From assembly GCA_943842245.1 (NCBI GenBank), contig CALTAJ010000002.1:955596-1019595 (forward strand): a stretch of DNA of 64,000 bases, read 5' to 3'. The notes below the pieces were generated by a model. That model had not been told where the DNA came from. It saw only the letters and a list, made by a program, of their open reading frames with translations, and ran no database searches. Each line of letters opens with the position of its first letter. Position 1 is the first letter of the stretch. A program made the position numbers and the translations under genes. Positions 53,044 to 60,551 of the stretch are shown here, piece after piece. The DNA comes from an uncultured Flavobacteriaceae bacterium (GTDB lineage Bacteria > Bacteroidota > Bacteroidia > Flavobacteriales > Flavobacteriaceae).

Positions 53044-53571
53044 CTAAGGAATAATCAAAGTATTTGATATTACAGCTGTCTGTTCTTGTTTAAGAATAAT
53101 CATTCTATAAATTAAAGCATTGTAATGACCGTACAAAGCTTTTAAAGATGGGATCAAAGAGTCTTTTTTATAATGCCTCGTGAAATACCTTGATTTTTGG
53201 GATTGCATTTTAACAACTTTCAATCGGCTTCGGATTTGAGGAGTTTCAAATTCCTCGGGAAGATTTCCTGAAATCAAATCCTTTAAAAGACCAGAAAGTC
53301 CAATAATATTGACTTCAACATCTCTTAAATCCAATTCTTTTAAACGATCCATAGTTTCATATAAACTCCGAAATTCATCCCATCCTTCCAATCCGTTTTC
53401 CTTTAAAAAATCTTCTGGATAATCAACTAATTCAAAGCTAACCTTAATTATAGGGTCCTCATCAGTAAAATTTTCAACAGTTGATGATTCGGTTTCCCTT
53501 GATTCATTTCCACCAGTACATGAAGTAAATGAAAATATTATTAAAATAAAGATACGAAAGCTACAATGCAT
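53044..53571 (-). CDS. Lipoprotein, unknown function
   Basis: 175 residues with a lipoprotein signal ending in F-T-S-C-T-G-G, so Cys18 is the likely anchor. An acidic, serine-rich linker follows (E-S-R-E-T-E-S-S). The rest is mostly helical and charged, with no recognised motif. It is 10 bases after the CruF-like gene in the same direction, so it is probably the last gene of the crtA-like/crtD/cruF transcript. A role linked to carotenoids or the envelope is suggested only by that position. It converges on the four-helix-bundle gene. Confidence 0.65.
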   Translation of the reverse strand: MHCSFRIFILIIFSFTSCTGGNESRETESSTVENFTDEDPIIKVSFELVDYPEDFLKENGLEGWDEFRSLYETMDRLKELDLRDVEVNIIGLSGLLKDLISGNLPEEFETPQIRSRLKVVKMQSQKSRYFTRHYKKDSLIPSLKALYGHYNALIYRMIILKQEQTAVISNTLIIP

Positions 53572-53581
53572 ATAATTTTAT

Positions 53582-54235
53582 TTAAATTCCTAAAGTATTT
53601 ATTTTTAGTAAAAGTATTGTGAAAAAAAGAAATTGAAGAAAATATAGATGAAAAGCAAAAGATCCATCAGTGTGAAGTTTTACTTTATGGAAAATAAATT
53701 GCAAAGGAAAAGCAATAACTGCCCATCCTATATAGTTATTAAATGATGCAAGCCCAGACTCAAAACTCCAAAAATCTAATATTGGTGCTACAGGTTCCAT
53801 AACTAAGTCTAGAAATAGCATCAGGCCAATCCCGACTATTATTCTTGCCCAAGTTGTTTCAAAAAAAAGTTGGACAATAAATCCTGTAATAAAAACTAAA
53901 ATACACCAGACGATTCCCATCATAAATGGTACTTGCATAAATTTTGGTCCTAAAGCTTCACCATAGTTGTATTTACCAAAAATAAATCCATATTTCACAC
54001 CAATAATCTCTGCTAACATTCCAACAAAAAAACATAATAGTACCAAGAATAATGTCTTTTTACTTCTTTCGATATTTAATAATAATAGAATGAAACTTAA
54101 CATCAAGTTTAATGGTGTAGCTTTTATGAACCAAGAGGCATCACTATAGATTATTCCGATGATTCCCGAAACATGAAATAACCAAATTAACCCTAAAGAA
54201 ATATTTTGATTTGTAAATATTTTAATTTGAGTCAT
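53582..54235 (-). CDS. cruF: Carotenoid hydratase-like membrane protein (CruF family)
   Basis: 217 residues with about six or seven membrane helices. The segment V-K-Y-G-F-I-F-G-K-Y-N-Y-G-E-A-L-G-P-K is the family hallmark of the carotenoid biosynthesis (CruF) group, which adds water at the C-1',2' double bond of acyclic carotenoid ends. M-E-P-V-A-P-I-L-D-F-W is a second typical block. The gene begins 3 bases after crtD ends, fitting the known sequence of 1,2-hydration followed by 3,4-desaturation when monocyclic carotenoids such as myxol or saproxanthin are made. The specific substrate is inferred from neighbours. Confidence 0.85.
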   Translation of the reverse strand: MTQIKIFTNQNISLGLIWLFHVSGIIGIIYSDASWFIKATPLNLMLSFILLLLNIERSKKTLFLVLLCFFVGMLAEIIGVKYGFIFGKYNYGEALGPKFMQVPFMMGIVWCILVFITGFIVQLFFETTWARIIVGIGLMLFLDLVMEPVAPILDFWSFESGLASFNNYIGWAVIAFPLQFIFHKVKLHTDGSFAFHLYFLQFLFFTILLLKINTLGI

Positions 54236-54238
54236 TTT

Positions 54239-55708
54239 TTATTTAGCGGGTATAAGTTCATCGACAATTTTAGCGGAAAGTAAACAAAGTGGAATTCCTC
54301 CTCCTGGATGAACGCTTCCCCCACAAAAGTAAAGATTTTTAATACGATTAGAAAAATTTGGATGGCGTAAAAAAGCCGCCATAGTATCATTACTTGAAGC
54401 TCCATAAAGAGCACCCATATATGACTGAGTTTTAGATTCTATATTAGGAGGAGTTAAAACTTCCTCGCATACAATCAGATTCTTAAGATTTACATTAAGA
54501 CGTTTAGATATATTAGTAATTATATGTGATCTGAGCCTATTTACTATTTGAGTCCAGTCTTGTCCATGATCTGCAGGAGTATTTATCATAATAAACCAAT
54601 TTTCACATCCTTTAGGAGCATCTCCAACAACTTCTTTTGATGTAATATTAATGTAAATAGTTGGATCTTCTGAGACTGTTTTATCTTTAAAAATTGCTTG
54701 AAATTCTTTTTTATAATTTTTTGAAAAAAAGATATTGTGTAAGTCTAAATCAGGAAAACTTTGTTTAATTCCCCAATAAAAAATAACTGCAGAACTTGAT
54801 CGCTCTTGTTTAAGTCTATTTATAGGGAGTATTTCATTAGGTAAAAGTTTTTTATAGGTATGGAAAACATCCATATTGGAAATAACATAATCTGACGAAA
54901 ATGAGCCTGATTTAGTTTTTATACCTGATATTACTCCTAATTCAACTTTTATTTCTTTAACAACTGTCTCAAAAGAAAACTTAACTCCAAGTCGTTTAGC
55001 TAACCCAAAAAGTGATTCAGTAATTGAGACCATTCCTTTTTTTGGAACAAATGTTCCATAAGCACTTTCTAAATGCTGTATCAAGGTCATAATCCCAGAA
55101 GTCTGATAAGGATCAGATCCATTATAAGTTGCATAACGATCGAAAAGTTGAATCAAATGTGGAGACGAAAAAGATTGAGCATTAGCTTGATGTAATGACT
55201 TTTGAAGCTCAAAAGTTTTAAGTTGAAATAATGCTTTTAAAGTATCTAAAGAAATAAAGGTTTTTACTTTATGTAATGATTGCTCCAGAAATAAAGATGA
55301 GGTTAAATCGTATTTTTTTTTAGCCTTTTTTAAATATTTATCAACATTATATTGGGGCTCACCAAAGATTTTCTCTACTTCTTTCAAGAATTTTTTTCTT
55401 TCTCCATAGGCTGTGAAACTAGTCCCATCTTGCCAGAAATAATTACATGCTATTTCTTTTTTAGAAAACTCAAAATAGTTTTTAACATCTTCGCCCGCTA
55501 GTTTAAAAAGTTCGGTTACAAGATGAGGCATAGTAAATAATGAAGGCCCTGCATCAAAACGATAGTCTTTAATGCTAAAGCTCGAAAGTTTTCCTCCAGG
55601 ATATGAGTTTTGCTCAAAAACTTGAACATTATAACCTTTCAATGCTAAACGAATACTTACTGCTAGACCAGCAATTCCTGAACCTATCACTATAACTTTC
55701 TTCATCAT
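54239..55708 (-). CDS. crtD: Carotenoid 3,4-desaturase (CrtD-like)
   Basis: 489 residues of the CrtI/CrtD flavoprotein desaturase family. The FAD-binding fold begins V-I-V-I-G-S-G-I-A-G-L-A, and the family motif Y-P-G-G-K-L-S-S-F follows near residue 37. The middle contains R-F-D-A-G-P-S-L-F. The C-terminal FAD segment is Y-F-C-G-G-S-V-H-P-G-G-G-I-P-L, with the proline-glycine pattern of this subfamily. It is closer in pattern to the 1-hydroxycarotenoid 3,4-desaturases of Flavobacteriaceae than to the CrtI gene at 58057, which is consistent with its position next to cruF. The ATG overlaps the crtA-like stop by 4 bases. A second Met three bases later is an alternative start. Confidence 0.88.
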   Translation of the reverse strand: MMKKVIVIGSGIAGLAVSIRLALKGYNVQVFEQNSYPGGKLSSFSIKDYRFDAGPSLFTMPHLVTELFKLAGEDVKNYFEFSKKEIACNYFWQDGTSFTAYGERKKFLKEVEKIFGEPQYNVDKYLKKAKKKYDLTSSLFLEQSLHKVKTFISLDTLKALFQLKTFELQKSLHQANAQSFSSPHLIQLFDRYATYNGSDPYQTSGIMTLIQHLESAYGTFVPKKGMVSITESLFGLAKRLGVKFSFETVVKEIKVELGVISGIKTKSGSFSSDYVISNMDVFHTYKKLLPNEILPINRLKQERSSSAVIFYWGIKQSFPDLDLHNIFFSKNYKKEFQAIFKDKTVSEDPTIYINITSKEVVGDAPKGCENWFIMINTPADHGQDWTQIVNRLRSHIITNISKRLNVNLKNLIVCEEVLTPPNIESKTQSYMGALYGASSNDTMAAFLRHPNFSNRIKNLYFCGGSVHPGGGIPLCLLSAKIVDELIPAK

Positions 55709-56391
55709 TTTAAGTTTTTAGTAATATCCGAAACAAGATGAAATCGAGAAAAAAGATCTTCTTTATACCATTTTTTTTGACGTGTTTTTTTAACTATTTC
55801 TGCATGAACTTTATCTTTATATGCAAAAGCATTAACAGATTCAAAGTTTTCCCATATACTAACAGTTGCTTGTTGAATAAAAGGCCATTCTCCAATACCT
55901 TTGTAATAATGAATTCCATCAGCTTTCTCAATTGCCTTACTAGCCGCTGGTACAGATTTCCAAAATGAAAATAATCTATTCCAACGAAGGGTAGCTCTTG
56001 TTATGACAACAGCTTTTTTATTGGAATCTTTTTCTTCTTTACTTGGAGTTGTATTCGAAAAAGGATTTTTACCATTCCATAAGCCATGACTCTTTATGGG
56101 ACTTAAAACCAAATCTCGTTGAGTTATTGCTTTCTTTTGGTATTCAACAAAAACAGGATGTGAATTAATACAATTGTTGTATGCAGAAAAATTATCCCAA
56201 ACTCCAAGGAAAGCATATGTAGAAAAATCAGGTTTTAAACTAAATCCTTGACCTCCACCTGTTCCAAGAAATTTAAAGAATTGTATTCCCTTAGTATTTT
56301 TCAAAAGCACTGGAGCTGAAGCCATCTGACTAAATGCCCAAAACTTGTTGGATTCAAAAGAAAAAAAAGTGAGTGTGGTCAACTGCTTCAT
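55705..56391 (-). CDS. crtA: Spheroidene monooxygenase-like protein (CrtA family)
   Basis: 228 residues matching the CrtA group, which inserts a keto group at C-2 of acyclic carotenoids in purple bacteria. Typical segments are visible: K-F-W-A-F-S-Q-M, F-F-K-F-L-G-T-G-G-G-Q-G-F-S-L-K-P-D-F, Y-A-F-L-G-V-W-D, then R-A-T-L-R-W-N-R-L-F-S-F-W-K-S-V-P and Q-Q-A-T-V-S-I-W. It heads the minus-strand carotenoid transcript, overlapping crtD by 4 bases. In a likely non-phototrophic flavobacterium, the product would be a ketocarotenoid different from spheroidenone; which one is unknown. Upstream lies a perfect 40-bp palindrome. Confidence 0.8.
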   Translation of the reverse strand: MKQLTTLTFFSFESNKFWAFSQMASAPVLLKNTKGIQFFKFLGTGGGQGFSLKPDFSTYAFLGVWDNFSAYNNCINSHPVFVEYQKKAITQRDLVLSPIKSHGLWNGKNPFSNTTPSKEEKDSNKKAVVITRATLRWNRLFSFWKSVPAASKAIEKADGIHYYKGIGEWPFIQQATVSIWENFESVNAFAYKDKVHAEIVKKTRQKKWYKEDLFSRFHLVSDITKNLK

Positions 56392-56465
56392 TAATCTAAT
56401 AAATGAATTATTGATTAATGACTAAGGTAATTTTTTTTAATTACTGAAATATTATTTATTAGTAT

Positions 56466-56505
56466 TATTTTTAAGATAAATATTTAAATATTTATCTTAA
56501 AAATA
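56466..56505. promoter_or_regulatory. Perfect 40-bp palindrome between divergent genes
   Basis: The 20-base arm TATTTTTAAGATAAATATTT is followed directly by its exact reverse complement with no loop. It sits between the crtA-like gene (minus, starts 56391) and the potassium channel gene (plus, starts 56552). It is not placed to be a terminator because both genes point away from it. A bound dimeric regulator or a cruciform are possible. Confidence 0.6.
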
Positions 56506-56551
56506 TACCATTCTATTTAACAAAAACTTTTTTAATTAAATTCTATTCATT

Positions 56552-57250
56552 ATGAAAAAATTTAGTCGTTTAGATGTCTTCATATATTTTTTAATTATTG
56601 CCAATATTTTTGCAATGATTCTTGAATCGCATTCTTTTATGAAAGATCGGTTTGGCTATATTTTTTCATATTTTGAATTGATTTCAATCTTAATATTTAC
56701 TGTAGAGTACTTTTATAGGGTGTTCAATAGCTACAAGGAAAATAAATGGAAGGGCGTATTTTCTTATGTTTTTAGCTTCTTTGGGTTTATTGACTTCATA
56801 TCCATTCTTCCTTTCTATATCAAGCAATTTGTATTAATCGACGGTCGATTCTTTAGAATATTGCGTTTGTTTAGACTCTCGCGTATTTTTAAATTAGGGA
56901 GAGATAGTAAATCTTTAAAACTTTTTATTAAAGCTCTTTCCGCTGTTAAGAATGAATTGAAATTTACATTCTTCCTTTCCTTATTGTGTATTTTATTTTC
57001 AGCTTCTGCAATATATTTTTTAGAAAACGAAGCCCAGCCTGAAGTGTTTTCTAGTATTACAGCTTCTCTTTGGTGGGCTACAGTTTCTCTCGCCACAGTT
57101 GGGTATGGAGACGTTGTACCCATGACAGTTTGGGGAAAAGTTTTTGCAGGATTTATTTCATTGATTGGAATTGGTGTTGTGGCAATTCCTACTGGTATTA
57201 TTAGTGCCTCGTTTGTAGAAGAGATTCATCACTTTAGAAAAAAAAGATAA
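56552..57250 (+). CDS. Voltage-gated-type potassium channel
   Basis: 232 residues with the six-helix layout of voltage-gated cation channels. The selectivity filter T-V-G-Y-G-D-V-V-P lies near residues 181-190, with the pore helix S-L-W-W-A-T-V-S-L before it. An arginine-rich S4-like helix (R-F-F-R-I-L-R-L-F-R-L-S-R-I-F) lies near 98-112, so voltage sensing is likely. The protein is short, with no cytoplasmic RCK or cyclic-nucleotide domain. It would conduct potassium across the inner membrane. The stop overlaps the ThuA gene start by one base (TAATG), indicating co-translation. Confidence 0.92.
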   Translation: MKKFSRLDVFIYFLIIANIFAMILESHSFMKDRFGYIFSYFELISILIFTVEYFYRVFNSYKENKWKGVFSYVFSFFGFIDFISILPFYIKQFVLIDGRFFRILRLFRLSRIFKLGRDSKSLKLFIKALSAVKNELKFTFFLSLLCILFSASAIYFLENEAQPEVFSSITASLWWATVSLATVGYGDVVPMTVWGKVFAGFISLIGIGVVAIPTGIISASFVEEIHHFRKKR

Positions 57251-57996
57251 TGCCTTATCATTCTTTAAGAATTTATTGTCATTTAATCTTATTTTTTCTA
57301 TTTGTAAACTTTGGGATTGCTCAAAAAAATACTGCTGATCTAGAAGATAAAAAAGTATTGATTGTATATGGTGGATGGCAAGGGCATGAGCCTAAAATTT
57401 TTGCCGAAAAAATAGCAAAGTGGTTGCTTGAACAAAAAGCAGAAGTAAAATTATTTGAAGGCACAGCTATATATGCTAATCCAAAAGTTATGAAAGATTT
57501 AGACTTAATTATTCAACACATAACAATGGATGAAATAACTCTTCAAGAATCTGAAGGTCTTGTTAAAACTATAGCTGGAGGCGTAGGTCTTGCTGGTTGT
57601 CACGGAGGTTTAGGTGACTCTTTTCGTGAAAATACCGAATATCAATATATGGTTGGAGGACAATTTGTTAAACATCCAGGAGGGCAAGTATCATATACCG
57701 TTCAGATAGATGCAAAAAAGGATCCAATAACCAAAGGGATAAATGATTTTAGTCTATATTCTGAACAATACTATATGCATGTTGACCCTGCATTGGATGT
57801 TCTAGCCTCAACTAAGTTTTCTGGAGTTCATGATCCATGGATTAATGGAGCTATTGTTCCTGTTGTATGGAAAAAGTCATTTGATAAAGGTCGGGTGTTC
57901 TATATTTCCATTGGTCATTCAAAAGACAACTTCGAAATCCCTGAGGTTTGGACTTTAATTACAAGAGGTATTAGTTGGGCCGCTCAAAAGGAGTAA
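57250..57996 (+). CDS. Exported ThuA-domain protein
   Basis: 248 residues. A signal peptide (L-I-L-F-F-L-F-V-N-F-G-I-A-Q) precedes a glutamine-amidotransferase-like ThuA domain. Hallmarks are V-L-I-V-Y-G-G-W-Q-G-H-E-P-K, the G-L-A-G-C-H-G-G-L-G-D block near residue 116, and Y-M-V-G-G-Q-F-V-K-H-P-G-G near 135, with F-Y-I-S-I-G-H-S near the end. ThuA proteins are linked to sugar (trehalose) utilisation, but the exact reaction is not settled. Its translation is coupled to the potassium channel gene by a one-base overlap, an association I cannot explain. Confidence 0.87.
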   Translation: MPYHSLRIYCHLILFFLFVNFGIAQKNTADLEDKKVLIVYGGWQGHEPKIFAEKIAKWLLEQKAEVKLFEGTAIYANPKVMKDLDLIIQHITMDEITLQESEGLVKTIAGGVGLAGCHGGLGDSFRENTEYQYMVGGQFVKHPGGQVSYTVQIDAKKDPITKGINDFSLYSEQYYMHVDPALDVLASTKFSGVHDPWINGAIVPVVWKKSFDKGRVFYISIGHSKDNFEIPEVWTLITRGISWAAQKE

Positions 57997-58041
57997 GTCA
58001 TTGTTAAGAGTAAATTCATTTTTTCTCATAGCTTTATGTAA

Positions 58042-58049
58042 TATCTTTG
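58042..58049 (+). promoter_or_regulatory. Candidate -7 box just before crtI
   Basis: TATCTTTG is an exact TAnnTTTG match ending 8 bases before the crtI ATG, which would make the mRNA almost leaderless. Confidence 0.4.
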
Positions 58050-58056
58050 CTTTGTT

Positions 58057-59523
58057 ATGAAAAAAACTATTTCAATTTTAGGGTCTGGATTTTCTTCTCT
58101 TTCTGCAGCTTGTTATTTAGCTAAAATGGGATATGAAGTAAGTGTTTTTGAAAAAAATGCTGAGTTTGGTGGAAGAGCTAGACAATTTAAAGAAAGTGGG
58201 TTCACCTTTGATATGGGTCCAAGCTGGTATTGGATGCCAGATGTATTTGAAAGATTTTTTAATGACTTTGATAAAACAAGTGCTGATTTTTACAATCTGA
58301 AAAAATTAAATCCTGCTTACCATGTTTATTTTGGAGAAAATAATTACATAGCAATTCCGGATGAAATAGAAAAAATTTGTAACGTATTTGAAAAGGAAGA
58401 AAAAGGCAGTTCAATAGAGTTATTGAAATTTATGAAAATGGCAAAAGAGAATTACAAAATAGCTGTTACGGATATGTTGTATAAAATGCCTGGAATTTCT
58501 CCGCTTGAATTAATTACTACTGATACTGTTAAGAGAGTAGGTTATTTTTTTACCAACATAAAAAAACAAGTCCATAAAAGATTTAAAAATCCAAAATTAA
58601 GATCAATTATGGAATTCCCTGTATTATTTTTAGGGGCGGAATCGTCTAACACACCCGCATTTTACAATTTTATGAATTATGCAGATTTTGGATTAGGAAC
58701 CTGGCAGCCTGATAATGGTTTTTATGACGTTGTTAAAGCTATGATTAAAATTGGAAAGTCTTTTGGAGTTAAGTATTACAACAACTCTAATGTTACGCAA
58801 ATTGTAACAAAAAATGCTTCTGCAACGGGAATTATGGTAAACAATAAAATAATAAACAGTCTATATATTTTATCTGGAGCTGATTATAATCATACTGAAA
58901 CATTACTTCCTGAATCAAAACGGCAGTACTCACAAAAATATTGGTCAAATAAAACCCTAGCTCCTTCATCGCTTTTATTTTATTTAGGTTTTGACAAAAA
59001 ACTCAAAAACTTAACTCATCATAATTTATTTTTTGATACAGATTTCAATTTACACTCTAAAGAAATTTATAAAGATCCTAAGTGGCCCTCAAAACCATTA
59101 TTTTACGCAAATTTCACATCTATGACTAATAATCATACCGCACCTGAAGGATGTGAAAATGGTTTTATATTAGTCCCCATAGCACCTGATTTAAAGGATA
59201 ACGAAATTTTACGAGAAAAATATTTTAACATTGTTATCGATAGAATTGAAAATATAACTAAGCAAACAATTAAAGAAAATATTATTTATAAAAAATCTTT
59301 TTGTGTTAATGACTTTGTAGGTGAATATAATTCTTATAAAGGTAATGCATATGGCTTAGCAAACACGTTGCTTCAAACCTCATTTTTAAGACCAAAATTG
59401 AAAAGTTCTAAAGTAAAAAATTTATTTTTTACTGGACAATTAACTGTCCCTGGACCAGGAGTACCCCCCAGTATTATTTCTGGAAAACTCGTGGCAGATT
59501 TAATTGACAATACTAATCCTTAG
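58057..59523 (+). CDS. crtI: Phytoene desaturase (CrtI)
   Basis: 488 residues of the bacterial phytoene desaturase family, which converts phytoene stepwise to lycopene using FAD. The N-terminal dinucleotide-binding motif is I-L-G-S-G-F-S-S-L-S-A, followed by F-E-K-N-A-E-F-G-G-R-A-R-Q. Next is F-D-M-G-P-S-W-Y-W-M-P, with the tryptophan-rich variant common in Bacteroidetes. The end is L-F-F-T-G-Q-L-T-V-P-G-P-G-V-P-P-S, the CrtI signature. Unusually for Flavobacteriia, no phytoene synthase gene (crtB) follows; the next gene is convergent and overlaps by 11 bases. An exact -7 box just upstream gives it a separate transcript. Confidence 0.92.
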   Translation: MKKTISILGSGFSSLSAACYLAKMGYEVSVFEKNAEFGGRARQFKESGFTFDMGPSWYWMPDVFERFFNDFDKTSADFYNLKKLNPAYHVYFGENNYIAIPDEIEKICNVFEKEEKGSSIELLKFMKMAKENYKIAVTDMLYKMPGISPLELITTDTVKRVGYFFTNIKKQVHKRFKNPKLRSIMEFPVLFLGAESSNTPAFYNFMNYADFGLGTWQPDNGFYDVVKAMIKIGKSFGVKYYNNSNVTQIVTKNASATGIMVNNKIINSLYILSGADYNHTETLLPESKRQYSQKYWSNKTLAPSSLLFYLGFDKKLKNLTHHNLFFDTDFNLHSKEIYKDPKWPSKPLFYANFTSMTNNHTAPEGCENGFILVPIAPDLKDNEILREKYFNIVIDRIENITKQTIKENIIYKKSFCVNDFVGEYNSYKGNAYGLANTLLQTSFLRPKLKSSKVKNLFFTGQLTVPGPGVPPSIISGKLVADLIDNTNP

Positions 59524-60451
59524 GATTCAGTACCCACCAAATAAATTCAAACTCACTATTTCTTACAGAAATTACAGAATCTAACATTTTCGTACTCTCA
59601 ACTAGAGACGTTTTATATTGTTGTAATTGCTCTTTAATACTATATTCCCATAAATCTACTCTTTTATATAGATTGTATTTTATGAATTTATCATTTTGTA
59701 TATATTTTCTGTTTTCTATCCAAAACTCATTGTAATCCACATCTACCCATGGTAAGTCGTAAACCCATTTATTAGCTATTCGATTACTAAATTGGTTAAC
59801 ATATGTCTCTTCATTTTTACCAGTATTTTCAATTAAATACTTCAATTCTGTTCCATCATAAATTTCAGTCATCTTTAAGCCAACTTCCTTGGGCATTAAT
59901 CGAAAGGTTCCATCCAACTTTATAGCATCAAAATTTACTCTTGGTGGATCAAATGGATCTCTTTGAACATACATTCCCATTGGGGCAAAATGAAATTTCC
60001 CATCTGGCTCCTCGTCATCATCCTGAAAATCGATGAAAATACTGTCATTATCTATTTCCCATTTATCATATTGTTTTTGATATAGTGCTGCTACCCAATC
60101 GACTTGTTCAATATAAGTATTTGTATATGCAATCATTTTATCAATTTCTTCCCTTAAATTTAAAAGGTTTTCGATTCCGTCTGCACGATTATCAGATTCC
60201 CCGCCTTGTTGTTCGATTCCAAAAGAAACTGTTACCCCAAAAACCAAAATAACAAACTCAACAATAGATTTTTTTAATCGATCCCAAAAGTCTCTAATAT
60301 CAAAACGATCACCAATTGTAATTACCCTTAGAAACCAATTAAGTTTTTCTTTTTTGACTCCAGCCGATTTGTCTGCATTAGCATACTCTTCTCTTGAAAT
60401 AAACCCATCTTTATTGGAGTCTATTTTATCGAAATCGTCTTGCTTAGCCAT
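59513..60451 (-). CDS. Membrane protein with N-terminal EF-hand, DUF6090-like
   Basis: 312 residues. A canonical EF-hand loop, D-S-N-K-D-G-F-I-S-R-E-E, occupies residues 11-22, with every calcium ligand position filled. After a linker comes a short amphipathic segment (D-R-F-D-I-R-D-F-W-D-R-L-K-K) and one membrane helix (about 62-80). The remaining 230 residues are helical and acidic, resembling the flavobacterial DUF6090 group of single-span proteins, which usually begin at the membrane helix. The EF-hand at the cytoplasmic end is an unusual addition. The frame overlaps crtI tail to tail by 11 bases. Function unknown. Confidence 0.75.
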   Translation of the reverse strand: MAKQDDFDKIDSNKDGFISREEYANADKSAGVKKEKLNWFLRVITIGDRFDIRDFWDRLKKSIVEFVILVFGVTVSFGIEQQGGESDNRADGIENLLNLREEIDKMIAYTNTYIEQVDWVAALYQKQYDKWEIDNDSIFIDFQDDDEEPDGKFHFAPMGMYVQRDPFDPPRVNFDAIKLDGTFRLMPKEVGLKMTEIYDGTELKYLIENTGKNEETYVNQFSNRIANKWVYDLPWVDVDYNEFWIENRKYIQNDKFIKYNLYKRVDLWEYSIKEQLQQYKTSLVESTKMLDSVISVRNSEFEFIWWVLNPKD

Positions 60452-60551
60452 TTTTTAATTTATAACTAGATAAAATATTTTTTAGTAAATGTAAAAAAAA
60501 TGAAATTAACCTTTTTATAAAACTTGACCATATTTATGAATCTTTAAGCTG

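Noticed and set aside
56466-56505. The 40-bp palindrome as a transcription terminator
   Set aside because: Both flanking genes are transcribed away from it, and it lacks a loop and a GC-rich stem.
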